This document shows, in pieces, positions 56,687 to 64,000 of a stretch of 64,000 bases of DNA. Under the pieces are notes generated by a model. That model did no database searches. It was given only the letters and a program-made list of their open reading frames with translations, and was not told the origin of the DNA. The first letter of the stretch is position 1. Each line of letters starts with the position of its first letter. Made by a program: the position numbers and the translations under genes. Source of the stretch: Hyphomicrobiales bacterium (lineage in GTDB: Bacteria; Pseudomonadota; Alphaproteobacteria; Rhizobiales; Rhizobiaceae); the NCBI GenBank assembly GCA_900472295.1, contig UCIA01000002.1, positions 960,292-1,024,291 of the forward strand, written 5' to 3'.

Positions 56687-56890
56687 CTACTGCGCGGGGG
56701 CGGCAGGAGCAGGTGTTGCCGGAGCCGGTTCAGCAGGCTTCGGTGCATCCGGTGTCGCCGGCTGCATCGGCTGGTCGGCGGCTGGCGGATTGGTGCTCTG
56801 GGTGGTGGTGTTATCCGTGCCACTGTCGCTGCAGGCGGCAACGCCGAACAGGGCCAAAGCGGAAACGGAAGCAAGAATGAGCTTTTTCAT
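56687..56890 (-). CDS. Small Pro/Ala-rich lipoprotein
   Basis: A 67-residue lipoprotein. The signal peptide (KKLILASVSALALFGVAAC) ends in a lipobox VAAC with Cys20. The rest is low complexity, mostly Pro, Ala, Thr and Gln (QPMQPATPDAPKPAEPAPAT), so it is an unstructured envelope tether with no assigned function. A strong GAAGGAGAGATGTT site precedes the ATG. The leader holds a 7-bp hairpin CGCTCAC/GTGAGCG (56911-56930). Confidence 0.75.
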   Translation of the reverse strand: MKKLILASVSALALFGVAACSDSGTDNTTTQSTNPPAADQPMQPATPDAPKPAEPAPATPAPAAPAQ

Positions 56891-57065
56891 AACATCTCTC
56901 CTTCAACACACGCTCACGTTGCGGTGAGCGCTCGGAGAGAAAATGCGTCAGATGGCCATGAGTTTCGTAACGTTGCGTTTCCTGATGTAACATCCAGGCA
57001 GCGATTGCAGCCTGAGCGACGGCATTCTAACAGTCCAAAACCAAATAAAATGCCGGAGCCGAGCC

Positions 57066-60000
57066 GTGGACAAGAAATGGGACTTTTGGATCGATCGCGG
57101 CGGCACCTTCACCGACGTGATCGGGCGCGACCCGGACGGCGGGTTGCATCCCAGGAAACTCCTTTCGGAAAATCCCGAGGCTTACCCTGATGCGGCCATA
57201 GCCGGCATCCGCGAGTTGCTGGGGCTGAAATCCGGTGCCGCCATCCCGTCAGGCCTGATCGGCGACATCAAGATGGGCACCACCGTCGCTACCAATGCGC
57301 TGCTGGAGCGCAAAGGCGACCGTGTGCTGCTGCTCATCACCAAGGGCTTTCGCGACGCACTGAAGATCGCCTATCAGGCGCGGCCGGATATCTTCGCCAA
57401 GGAGATCATCCTTCCCGAACAACTTTATGAGCGGGTCATCGAGATCGACGAGCGCGTGCGCGCCAATGGCGATGTCGACCGCCTGCTCGACATCGCCGCC
57501 TGCCGTCCCGCCATCGAACAGGCGAAGGCCGACGGCATCGACGCGGTAGCCATCGTCTTCATGCATGCCTGGAAATATCCCGATCACGAAAAGGCGGTGG
57601 CGAAAGTCTGCCGCAAGATCGGCTTTTCGCAGATTTCGGTCAGCCACGAAGTCTCGCCGCTGATCAAGCTGGTCGGCCGCGGCGACACCACCGTGGTCGA
57701 CGCCTATCTGTCGCCGATCCTGGCGCGCTATGTGCAAAGGGTGGCGGGAGAGCTGGGCGCCGTCTCACTGGCGCCTCAGTCTGTCACGCCCCCCTCTGCC
57801 CTGCCGGGGATCTCCCCCACGAGGGGGGAGATCGGCCAATCCCCTCGCCTGATGTTCATGATGTCGTCGGGCGGGCTCACCGCCGCCGACATGTTCCAGG
57901 GCAAGGATGCGCTGCTGTCGGGGCCTGCCGGCGGCGTCGTCGGCATGGTCGAGACCGCGAAGCTTGCCGGCTTCGAAAAAGTCATCGGCTTCGATATGGG
58001 CGGGACTTCGACCGATGTCGCCCACTATGACGGCGACTATGAACGCGCCTTCGATACCGAAGTTGCCGGCGTGCGCATCCGCGCGCCGATGATGCGCATC
58101 CACACTGTCGCCGCCGGCGGCGGTTCGATCCTGCACTATGAAGCCGGCCGTTTCCGCACCGGGCCGGATTCCGCCGGCGCCAATCCCGGCCCCGCCGCCT
58201 ATCGGCGCGGTGGTCCGCTCGCCGTCACCGACGCCAATGTCATGCTGGGCAAGCTGCAACCGGATTTCTTCCCGGCGATTTTTGGAGCCAGCCAGGACCA
58301 GCCGCTGGACGCGGCCGCCGTGCGCGAAAAATTCGCCGCCCTTGCCGCCGAAATCGGCGACGGCCGCACGCCGGAAGCCGTCGCCGAGGGTTTTGTCACC
58401 ATCGCGGTGGAAAACATGGCCAACGCCATCAAGAAGATCTCCGTGCAGCGCGGCTACGACGTCACCGAATATCTGCTGAACTGTTTTGGCGGTGCCGGCG
58501 GTCAGCATGCCTGCCTGGTTGCCGACGCGCTCGGCATGGAGGCGGTGCTGATCCACCCCTTCTCCGGCTTGCTGTCGGCCTACGGCATCGGCCTGTCGTC
58601 CGTTTTCGCCTCGCGCCAGCAGGCGCTGCTCAAGCCGCTGGCCGAGGAGTCCCGAACCGAGATCGGCAGCCTCATTGCCAGCCTGAAAGAGGCCGTCATC
58701 GCCGAACTCGCGGCGCAAGGCATCGCGCAAGACAAGGTGGCCGCAAAGCCGGTATTGCACATCCGCTATGACGGCACCGACACCACGCTGCCGGTGAATT
58801 TCGAACAGGACTCGATCTTCCAGGCCAGGCGCGATTTCGAAATCGCCCACAAGGCGCAGTTCGGTTTCGTCTATGACGACAAGCCGATGATCGTCGAGAC
58901 CGTTGGGGTGGAAGGCAGCGAAGTCACCGAGGCCAGGGCCGAAGCCCATGCGCCTGCAGGGCCCGCACGGGTCGAAGCCGGCGCATCCGGAACGCGGCGC
59001 ATCTATACCGAAGGACGCTGGCATGAAGCCGGCATCCATCGTCGCGAAAATCTGCGCCCATCCAACCTGGTCGCAGGCCCTGCCCTGATCATCGAGCCGA
59101 ACCAGACCATCGTCGTCGAGCCGGGCTGGCAGGCCGAAATCACCAATCTCAATCACGTCGTCATCCGCCGCACGGAACGGAAAGTGCGCGCTGCGGCTCT
59201 GGGTACTGAAGCCGACCCGGTGATGCTGGAGGTCTTCAACAACCTGTTCATGTCGATCGCCGAACAGATGGGCGTCACGCTGCAGAACACCGCCTATTCC
59301 GTCAACATCAAGGAAAGGCTGGATTTTTCCTGCGCCGTCTTCGACCGCCATGGCGCGCTTGTCGCCAACGCGCCGCACATGCCGGTGCATCTCGGCTCCA
59401 TGGATCGCTCGGTCGAAACCATCATCCGGCTGAACTCCGGCGACATCCATCCCGGCGACGTCTTTGCGCTGAACGCACCCTACAATGGCGGCACTCATCT
59501 GCCTGACATCACCGTGGTGACGCCGGTGTTCGATGACGCCAAGCAGGAAATCCTGTTCTGGGCGGCTTCGCGCGGCCACCATGCCGATATTGGCGGCACA
59601 GCACCGGGCTCGATGACGCCGCTCGCCACCACGGTCGATGAGGAAGGTGTGCTGTTCGACAATTTCCGCGTCGTCGATCGCGGAAAATTCCGCGAGACGG
59701 AGTTGCAGACGCTGCTCACCGACCACCCCTACCCCGCGCGCAATCCGCACCAGAACATCGCCGACCTCAAGGCGCAGATCGCCGCCAATGAGAAGGGCGT
59801 GGCGGAACTGCGTAAGATGGTCACGCATTTCGGCCTCGATGTCGTCGAAGCCTATATGGGCCATGTCCAGGACAATGCCGCCGAAAGCGTGCGCCGTGTG
59901 TTGGAGCGTCTCCCCGACAGTTCCGAATATGAATACCCGACCGACACGGGCCAGGTGATCAAGGTGAAGATCACGGTCGACCGGCAAAAGCGCGAGGCAA

Positions 60001-60758
60001 CGGTCGACTTCACCGGTACTTCGCCGGTGATGAAGAACAATTTCAACGCGCCCGAGCCCGTCGCCCGCGCCGCTGTGCTCTATGTCTTTCGCGTCATGGT
60101 CGAGGACATGATCCCGATGAATGCCGGGTGTCTGCGGCCGATCAACATCATCATCCCCGACGGCTCGATGCTGAAGCCCAGCTATCCCGCCGCCGTCGTT
60201 GCCGGCAATGTCGAGACCTCGCAGCACGTCACCAACGCGCTGTTCGGCGCCATGGGCGCCATCGCCAACGCGCAAGGCACGATGAACAACCTGACCTTCG
60301 GCAACAAGCAGTACCAGTATTACGAGACGATCTGCTCCGGTTCGCCGGCAGGCCGGATGAACTCCGGCCGCGGCTTTGCCGGCACGTCCGGCGTCCACAC
60401 CCACATGACCAATTCGCGCCTCACCGACCCCGAAGTGCTGGAACTGCGCTTTCCTGTCCTGCTCGAGGATTTCCACATCCGCCAGGGATCCGGCGGCAAA
60501 GGCAAATGGAGCGCCGGCGACGGCACCAGGCGCACCATCCGCTTCCTCGAAAAGATGGAATGCGCCATCCTGTCCTCGCATCGCAACCGCCCACCGCAAG
60601 GCCTCGACGGCGGCGGCGATGGCGAGGTCGGCTCGACCAAGGTCCGCCGCCACGATGGCAGCGTCGAGACGTTGAAGGCCTGCGACCAGACCGTGCTTGA
60701 TACAGGCGACGCTGTTATTCTGACAACACCGACACCAGGCGGGTTTGGCCGGCAATGA
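57066..60758 (+). CDS. 5-oxoprolinase/hydantoinase, fused HyuA-HyuB, with repeat insertion
   Basis: A cytoplasmic ATP-dependent amidohydrolase of 1230 residues that opens 5-oxoproline or hydantoin rings. The HyuA-N domain starts with [19 protein letters not shown], and the HyuA domain contains [20 protein letters not shown] and [20 protein letters not shown]. Conserved [20 protein letters not shown] and [19 protein letters not shown] follow. The HyuB domain begins near [20 protein letters not shown] and ends GGDGEVG and GGFGRQ. The start is GTG 57066. About 25 residues around 237-260 ([20 protein letters not shown] and following) are encoded by a palindromic repeat and lie between YVQRVAGEL and [10 protein letters not shown]. 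The family normally continues directly there. Confidence 0.9.
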   Translation: MDKKWDFWIDRGGTFTDVIGRDPDGGLHPRKLLSENPEAYPDAAIAGIRELLGLKSGAAIPSGLIGDIKMGTTVATNALLERKGDRVLLLITKGFRDALKIAYQARPDIFAKEIILPEQLYERVIEIDERVRANGDVDRLLDIAACRPAIEQAKADGIDAVAIVFMHAWKYPDHEKAVAKVCRKIGFSQISVSHEVSPLIKLVGRGDTTVVDAYLSPILARYVQRVAGELGAVSLAPQSVTPPSALPGISPTRGEIGQSPRLMFMMSSGGLTAADMFQGKDALLSGPAGGVVGMVETAKLAGFEKVIGFDMGGTSTDVAHYDGDYERAFDTEVAGVRIRAPMMRIHTVAAGGGSILHYEAGRFRTGPDSAGANPGPAAYRRGGPLAVTDANVMLGKLQPDFFPAIFGASQDQPLDAAAVREKFAALAAEIGDGRTPEAVAEGFVTIAVENMANAIKKISVQRGYDVTEYLLNCFGGAGGQHACLVADALGMEAVLIHPFSGLLSAYGIGLSSVFASRQQALLKPLAEESRTEIGSLIASLKEAVIAELAAQGIAQDKVAAKPVLHIRYDGTDTTLPVNFEQDSIFQARRDFEIAHKAQFGFVYDDKPMIVETVGVEGSEVTEARAEAHAPAGPARVEAGASGTRRIYTEGRWHEAGIHRRENLRPSNLVAGPALIIEPNQTIVVEPGWQAEITNLNHVVIRRTERKVRAAALGTEADPVMLEVFNNLFMSIAEQMGVTLQNTAYSVNIKERLDFSCAVFDRHGALVANAPHMPVHLGSMDRSVETIIRLNSGDIHPGDVFALNAPYNGGTHLPDITVVTPVFDDAKQEILFWAASRGHHADIGGTAPGSMTPLATTVDEEGVLFDNFRVVDRGKFRETELQTLLTDHPYPARNPHQNIADLKAQIAANEKGVAELRKMVTHFGLDVVEAYMGHVQDNAAESVRRVLERLPDSSEYEYPTDTGQVIKVKITVDRQKREATVDFTGTSPVMKNNFNAPEPVARAAVLYVFRVMVEDMIPMNAGCLRPINIIIPDGSMLKPSYPAAVVAGNVETSQHVTNALFGAMGAIANAQGTMNNLTFGNKQYQYYETICSGSPAGRMNSGRGFAGTSGVHTHMTNSRLTDPEVLELRFPVLLEDFHIRQGSGGKGKWSAGDGTRRTIRFLEKMECAILSSHRNRPPQGLDGGGDGEVGSTKVRRHDGSVETLKACDQTVLDTGDAVILTTPTPGGFGRQ
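57771..57840. repeat. Palindromic repeat inserted in frame in hydantoinase gene
   Basis: A C-rich arm (CACGCCCCCCTCTGCCCTGC) is followed by a 10-bp perfect stem GATCTCCCCC/GGGGGAGATC (57809-57818 and 57824-57833, loop ACGAG). This is the layout of a frequent Mesorhizobium-type intergenic element. Here it lies inside an otherwise intact frame and adds about 23-25 codons, so the protein remains full length. Confidence 0.85.
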
Positions 60759-60815
60759 CGGGGGGTTGCGCGGCGCCGATCAACGGCGCGAATTGCATTC
60801 TGAGGATACGTCGCC

Positions 60816-61007
60816 ATGACAGTCGTGCAGAACATTCCTGCCTACCCGAACAAGACCTTCAACGACGGCTATCTTGATGGGTACCAGTCACTCAGGCCTG
60901 GCATCGTCCCGGCAATGCCATCCTACAGCAAGGTGCCAATCGGCCTCACTCCATATCAATGGGGCTTCACGCTTGGAGAGGATGACGCACGCGCACCAGC
61001 GCGCTAA
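60816..61007 (+). CDS. Small hypothetical protein
   Basis: A 63-residue protein of unknown function with a Tyr/Pro-rich composition, for example NIPAYPNKTFNDGYLDGYQS and PYQWGFTLGEDD. TGAGGATACG lies upstream of ATG 60816 as a moderate ribosome-binding site. The base composition and codon use resemble real genes here, and the GYxxGY plus PYQWG pattern looks non-random, but I recognise no family. It lies between the hydantoinase gene and the PHO box of btaA. Confidence 0.55.
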   Translation: MTVVQNIPAYPNKTFNDGYLDGYQSLRPGIVPAMPSYSKVPIGLTPYQWGFTLGEDDARAPAR

Positions 61008-61060
61008 CCAGATCACCTCGCGCGGACGCGTCAACTGATTTTTCGCCACAGTGCAAGGAC

Positions 61061-61089
61061 ACGTCAACAGCCTGTCACCGGCCTGTCAT
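61061..61089 (+). promoter_or_regulatory. PHO box upstream of btaA
   Basis: Two 7-bp direct repeats, CTGTCAC (61072-61078) and CTGTCAT (61083-61089), are separated by CGGC. This is the 11-bp spacing of PhoB-binding sites described in rhizobia. A weaker third unit, ACGTCAA, lies 11 bp before the first (61061-61067). The btaA start is 49 bp downstream of the second unit, so PhoB should activate btaAB when phosphate is scarce. Confidence 0.88.
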
Positions 61090-61137
61090 GACGCTGCGCT
61101 ACCCGCTTGCGCCAAAGCAAATGGGGAATCATTAGCC

Positions 61138-62385
61138 ATGACGGACGTCTCCGGAGATCTGGTCTTTCGCCGTGGCAAGGAAGTCGGGAAAGCCGTCTAC
61201 CAGAACCGGGCGCTGTCCAAAGCCGGCCTTTCGGAACGGCTGTTCGCCCTGTTGTTTTCCGGCCTCGTCTATCCGCAGATCTGGGAAGACCCGGAAGTCG
61301 ACATGGAGGCCATGCAGCTTGGCCAGGGCCATCGCGTCGTCACCATCGCCTCCGGCGGCTGCAACATCCTCGCCTACCTCACCCGCTCGCCTGAACGCAT
61401 CGACGCGGTCGATCTCAACGCCGCCCACATCGCCTTGAACCGGATGAAGCTGGAGGCGGTGCGGCATCTGCCTTCGCAGGGCGATCTGTTCCGCTTCTTC
61501 GGCGCCGCCGACACCAGTCACAATTCCGAAGCCTACGATCGCTTCATCGCGCCGCATCTCGATCCGGTCAGCCGCCACTATTGGGAGCGCCGCAGCTGGC
61601 GCGGGCGCAGGCGCATCACCGTTTTCGACCGCAATTTCTACCAGACCGGCCTGCTCGGCCTGTTCATCGCCATGGGCCATCGCACGGCCAAATTCTTCGG
61701 TGTCGACCCCGCCGGGATCATGCAGGCCAAAAGCATCGCCGACCAGCGCCGCTTCTTCAATGAAGAGCTGGCGCCGGTCTTCGACAAGAAGCTCCTGCGC
61801 TGGGCGACATCGCGCAAGGCGTCGCTGTTTGGTCTCGGCATCCCGCCGGCGCAGTACGATTCGCTGATCACGTCGGGCGACGGCTCAATGGCCAGCGTGC
61901 TGAAAGCGCGGCTGGAAAAGCTCGCTTGCGATTTTCCTTTGAAGAACAACTATTTCGCCTGGCAGGCTTTCGCCCGCCGCTATCCCAATCCGGGCGAGGC
62001 CGCCCTTCCCGCCTATCTCGAAGAAGCCAACTACAAGACGATCCGCAACAATGTCGGTCGCGTCGGCATTCACCACGCCAATCTGATCGAACTCCTGGCC
62101 GGCAAGGACGCCGGGACCGTCGACCGCTTCATCCTGCTGGACGCGCAGGACTGGATGACGGACGACCAGCTCAACGCACTGTGGTCGGAGATCACCCGCA
62201 CCGCCTCGGTCGGCGCCCGCGTCATCTTCCGCACCGCAGCCGAACCCAGCCTGCTGCCCGGCCGCGTCTCGAACTCGCTGCTCGACCAGTGGTGCTACGA
62301 GGACGAGGCGTCGCGTGACTATTCGGCCCGCGACCGCTCGGCGATCTATGGCGGCTTCCACCTCTATGTGAAGCGCGCGGCATGA
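61138..62385 (+). CDS. btaA: SAM:diacylglycerol 3-amino-3-carboxypropyltransferase
   Basis: The first enzyme of the phosphorus-free betaine lipid DGTS: it moves the aminocarboxypropyl group of SAM to diacylglycerol, giving diacylglycerylhomoserine. It is a DUF3419-family protein of 415 residues. Family segments are YPQIWEDPEVDMEAMQLG, the nucleotide-binding IASGGCNILAYLTRSPERID and VDLNAAHIALNRMKLEAV. The catalytic-region residues are in YERRSW-like HYWERRSWRGR and NNYFAWQAF. ATG 61138 follows GGGGAA. It overlaps btaB by 4 nt and is preceded by a PHO box. Confidence 0.95.
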   Translation: MTDVSGDLVFRRGKEVGKAVYQNRALSKAGLSERLFALLFSGLVYPQIWEDPEVDMEAMQLGQGHRVVTIASGGCNILAYLTRSPERIDAVDLNAAHIALNRMKLEAVRHLPSQGDLFRFFGAADTSHNSEAYDRFIAPHLDPVSRHYWERRSWRGRRRITVFDRNFYQTGLLGLFIAMGHRTAKFFGVDPAGIMQAKSIADQRRFFNEELAPVFDKKLLRWATSRKASLFGLGIPPAQYDSLITSGDGSMASVLKARLEKLACDFPLKNNYFAWQAFARRYPNPGEAALPAYLEEANYKTIRNNVGRVGIHHANLIELLAGKDAGTVDRFILLDAQDWMTDDQLNALWSEITRTASVGARVIFRTAAEPSLLPGRVSNSLLDQWCYEDEASRDYSARDRSAIYGGFHLYVKRAA

Positions 62386-63104
62386 GCACCAGCGAGCTGC
62401 CGGCCAGCCATGCCGAACTGATGGACGGCGTCTATCGCTGGCAGCGCCATATCTACGACCTGACCCGCAAATATTACCTGCTCGGCCGCGACCGGATGAT
62501 ATTGGGGCTGGACGTGCCAGCCAAAGGCACAGTGCTCGAACTCGGCTGCGGCACCGGCCGCAACATCGCGCTTGCCGCCCGCCGATACCCGGATGCCCGT
62601 TTCTATGGCCTCGATATTTCCGCCGAGATGCTGGAGACAGCTAGCGCTGCCGTCGCTTGCGAAGGCCTGTCCGGCCGTGTCACGCTAGCCAGAGGCGATG
62701 CCACCGATTTCGACGCCAGGGCACTGTTCGGCATCGAGCGCTTCGACCGCATCTTCGTCTCCTATTCGCTGTCGATGATCCCCGGCTGGGAAAAGACGGT
62801 TTCGGCAGCACTCGCTGCGCTTGCGCCCAGCGGCTCGCTGCATGTCGTCGATTTCGGCCAGCAGGAAGGCTTGCCGCACTGGTTCCGCACATTACTGCGC
62901 GGCTGGCTCAAAAAATTCCACGTCGCGCCGCGTGAATCATTGCGCGAGGTCCTGGAATCAGAATCTCGGCGAACCGGCGCAAGCTTCCGTTTCCGCACGC
63001 TTTATCGCGGCTATGCCTGGCTGGCGGTGATCGCGCAGCCCAACTTCACCTCCCCCTCGATGGGGGAGGTCGCGCCGAAGGCGCGGGTGGGGGTGAAGCG
63101 CTAG
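62382..63104 (+). CDS. btaB: Diacylglycerylhomoserine N-methyltransferase, repeat-extended C-terminus
   Basis: A SAM methyltransferase of 240 residues that trimethylates diacylglycerylhomoserine to finish DGTS. The SAM motif LELGCGTGRNIALAARRYPD (53-72) is clear, with SYSLSMIPGWEKTVSAALAA and GSLHVVDFGQQEGLPHWFRT further on. It is translationally coupled to btaA by a 4-nt overlap. The last 19 residues (222-240, starting FTSPSMGEVAPKARV) come from a palindromic repeat that replaced the natural stop; the core enzyme seems intact. It should be induced with btaA under phosphate limitation, replacing phospholipids. Confidence 0.93.
   Translation: MSTSELPASHAELMDGVYRWQRHIYDLTRKYYLLGRDRMILGLDVPAKGTVLELGCGTGRNIALAARRYPDARFYGLDISAEMLETASAAVACEGLSGRVTLARGDATDFDARALFGIERFDRIFVSYSLSMIPGWEKTVSAALAALAPSGSLHVVDFGQQEGLPHWFRTLLRGWLKKFHVAPRESLREVLESESRRTGASFRFRTLYRGYAWLAVIAQPNFTSPSMGEVAPKARVGVKR
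63048..63099. repeat. Palindromic repeat forming the 3' end of btaB
   Basis: A 9-bp stem ACCTCCCCC/GGGGGAGGT (63048-63056, 63062-63070) is followed by a CGCGCC/GGCGCG stem (63071-63085) and GGTGGGGGTGA. The element encodes the last residues of BtaB and is the inverted counterpart of the next element. Confidence 0.85.
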
Positions 63105-63105
63105 G

Positions 63106-63155
63106 CACCCCACCCGGCGCTGCGCGCCGACCCTCCCCATCAAGGGGAGGGTAAA
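63106..63155. repeat. Second palindromic repeat, inverted relative to the first
   Basis: It has CACCCCACCC, then a GGCGC/GCGCC stem, then ACCCTCCCC/GGGGAGGGT (63130-63138, 63144-63152) and TAAAGG. Reverse-complemented, it follows the same order as the element at 63048-63099, so the two are inverted copies that can fold together. Its right half matches bases 1-43 of the window. Confidence 0.85.
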
Positions 63156-63160
63156 GGAAG

Positions 63161-64000
63161 TTAATGCAGCGCCTTCACCAGCGCGCCAAGCATCACCTGC
63201 GGCCGGTAAGCGAGCCTGGCCGGCGTCAGCCCGAGCCGTACCACCACCAACTGCTCCGAGGGAATGATGGCGACAGTCTGGCCGTCATGGCCCTCCATCC
63301 AGTAGGTATCCCCGGGCAGTCCGGCGGCGACGCCGGCGCCGGGATTTTCCTCGTCGCCCGGAGCCTCGATCCATAGCTGGCCCTTGCCATAGACTTTCGA
63401 GGCGGGCGTTGGCTCGCGCATCCAGTCGACGAAACCGGCCGGCAGGATCTGGTTGCCGTTCCACACGCCGCCCTGCAGCAGGAACTGGCCGAAACGCGCC
63501 CAGTCATGGCCGGTAGCGTAGAGATAGGATGAACCGACGAAGGTGCCCTGCTCATCGGTCTCGAGCACGGCGCTCTGCATGCCGAGCGGCGCAAACAGTG
63601 CGGTGCGCGGCCATGCCAGCGCCTTGTCCTTGTCGCCGATCGCGTCCTGCCAGAGGCGCGACAGCATCACCGCCGTGCCGCTCGAATAGGAAAACACTTT
63701 TCCGACGTCGCCGGTCAGCGGCTTGGATTCGGCAAAGCCGGCCATGTCGGGCTCGAGATAGAGCATGCGCGTCACATCGGCGACGTCGCCATAATCCTCG
63801 TTGAATTCCAGCCCGCTCGACATCGCCATCATGTCGGCAAGGCTGATGGCGGCGCGACCGTCGGCCTTCCACGGGCTGAACAGACCCTGATTGGTCACAG
63901 CCAACTTGCCGTCCTTGACCAGCGTACCGACAAGCGCGGCATTGACCGTCTTGGTCATCGACCAGCCGAGCAGCGGCGTCTTCGCTGAAAAGCCGTCGCC
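63161..64000 (-). CDS. Serine beta-lactamase-family hydrolase, 5' end outside window
   Basis: The C-terminal part (280 codons including the stop) of a class C beta-lactamase/esterase-type protein (PF00144). The nucleophile motif SMTK (SxxK) is near the right edge, within GWSMTKTVNAALVG. YSSGTAVMLS supplies the second-motif Tyr-x-Ser-like site (Y-S-S), and the C-terminal domain follows with GHDGQTVAIIPSEQLVVVRL holding the third motif. The frame is open to base 64000, so the N-terminus and any signal peptide are missing. Many members are esterases or peptidases rather than antibiotic-resistance enzymes. It is convergent with btaB, separated by the repeat. Confidence 0.9.
   Translation of the reverse strand, partial: GDGFSAKTPLLGWSMTKTVNAALVGTLVKDGKLAVTNQGLFSPWKADGRAAISLADMMAMSSGLEFNEDYGDVADVTRMLYLEPDMAGFAESKPLTGDVGKVFSYSSGTAVMLSRLWQDAIGDKDKALAWPRTALFAPLGMQSAVLETDEQGTFVGSSYLYATGHDWARFGQFLLQGGVWNGNQILPAGFVDWMREPTPASKVYGKGQLWIEAPGDEENPGAGVAAGLPGDTYWMEGHDGQTVAIIPSEQLVVVRLGLTPARLAYRPQVMLGALVKALH

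Noticed and set aside
57765..60755. A 996-codon open frame antisense to the hydantoinase gene
   Set aside because: It is a mirror frame produced by GC-rich codon bias: no recognisable domains, and it lies wholly opposite a gene with clear HyuA/HyuB motifs.
12..64000. Genomic island, prophage or insertion sequence
   Set aside because: No integrase, transposase, phage gene, tRNA attachment site or long terminal repeat was recognised; most of the content is core housekeeping.

Overview
The window is chromosomal DNA of an alphaproteobacterium of the Rhizobiales, most likely Mesorhizobium or a close relative. The GC-rich coding sequence, the gene order mraZ-rsmH-ftsL-ftsI-murEF-mraY-murD-ftsW-murGCB-ddl-ftsQAZ-lpxC-bamD-recN-ligA, the btaAB betaine-lipid pair with a rhizobial-type PHO box, and several families of short palindromic intergenic repeats all point that way. 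The genus is an inference from recognised protein families and repeats; no database was searched.

Left part (1-12 kb). A uvrD-type helicase runs off the left edge; its visible 5' end reads in frame through a palindromic repeat. Next comes a sugar-catabolism locus on the minus strand (Gfo/Idh/MocA oxidoreductase, TIM-barrel isomerase/epimerase, periplasmic binding protein, ATPase, permease). It is divergent from a LacI-type regulator, with two LacI-like operators in between. Then follow an encapsulated-ferritin-like protein without a visible encapsulin gene, a DUF4239 membrane protein, a secreted phytase-like protein and a Tat/lipoprotein L,D-transpeptidase.

Middle-left (12-25 kb). This is a mixed region: MATE exporter, AraC regulator next to an SDR and a SnoaL-like protein, a second SDR, a low-affinity iron-permease-like protein, a hexapeptide acetyltransferase, CreA, SCO1/SenC, PrmA, aminopeptidase P and AzlCD. 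It holds a cluster of short tetraloop hairpins (18.8 kb), a 36-bp tandem duplication at the pepP/azlD junction, and decayed SDR and DUF2461 remnants near 25 kb.

Core (25-51.4 kb, all minus strand). ligA, recN, bamD, lpxC and the complete division and cell-wall cluster are read from mraZ (51.4 kb) down towards ligA. Most neighbours overlap by 4 nt, so translation is probably coupled. The main visible breaks are a hairpin and 304-bp gap between murB and ddl, a strong hairpin after ftsZ and a terminator after bamD. A helically phased TGGG repeat upstream of mraZ looks like the MraZ operator.

Right part (51.4-64 kb). A Cys/Met-metabolism PLP enzyme, a parDE toxin-antitoxin pair, the RNase P RNA gene (rnpB), a lytic transglycosylase, an AmiD-like amidase, a DjlA-like co-chaperone and a small lipoprotein precede a fused 5-oxoprolinase/hydantoinase. 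That gene carries a second in-frame palindromic repeat. A PHO box then precedes btaA-btaB for phosphorus-free membrane lipid, with the btaB 3' end formed by a third repeat. A serine beta-lactamase-family gene runs off the right edge.

The most distinctive signals are short palindromic repeats that have entered reading frames, the hairpin array, the phased mraZ operator, and the encapsulin-less EncFtn-like gene. No phage, integrase, insertion sequence, CRISPR array or tRNA was recognised.
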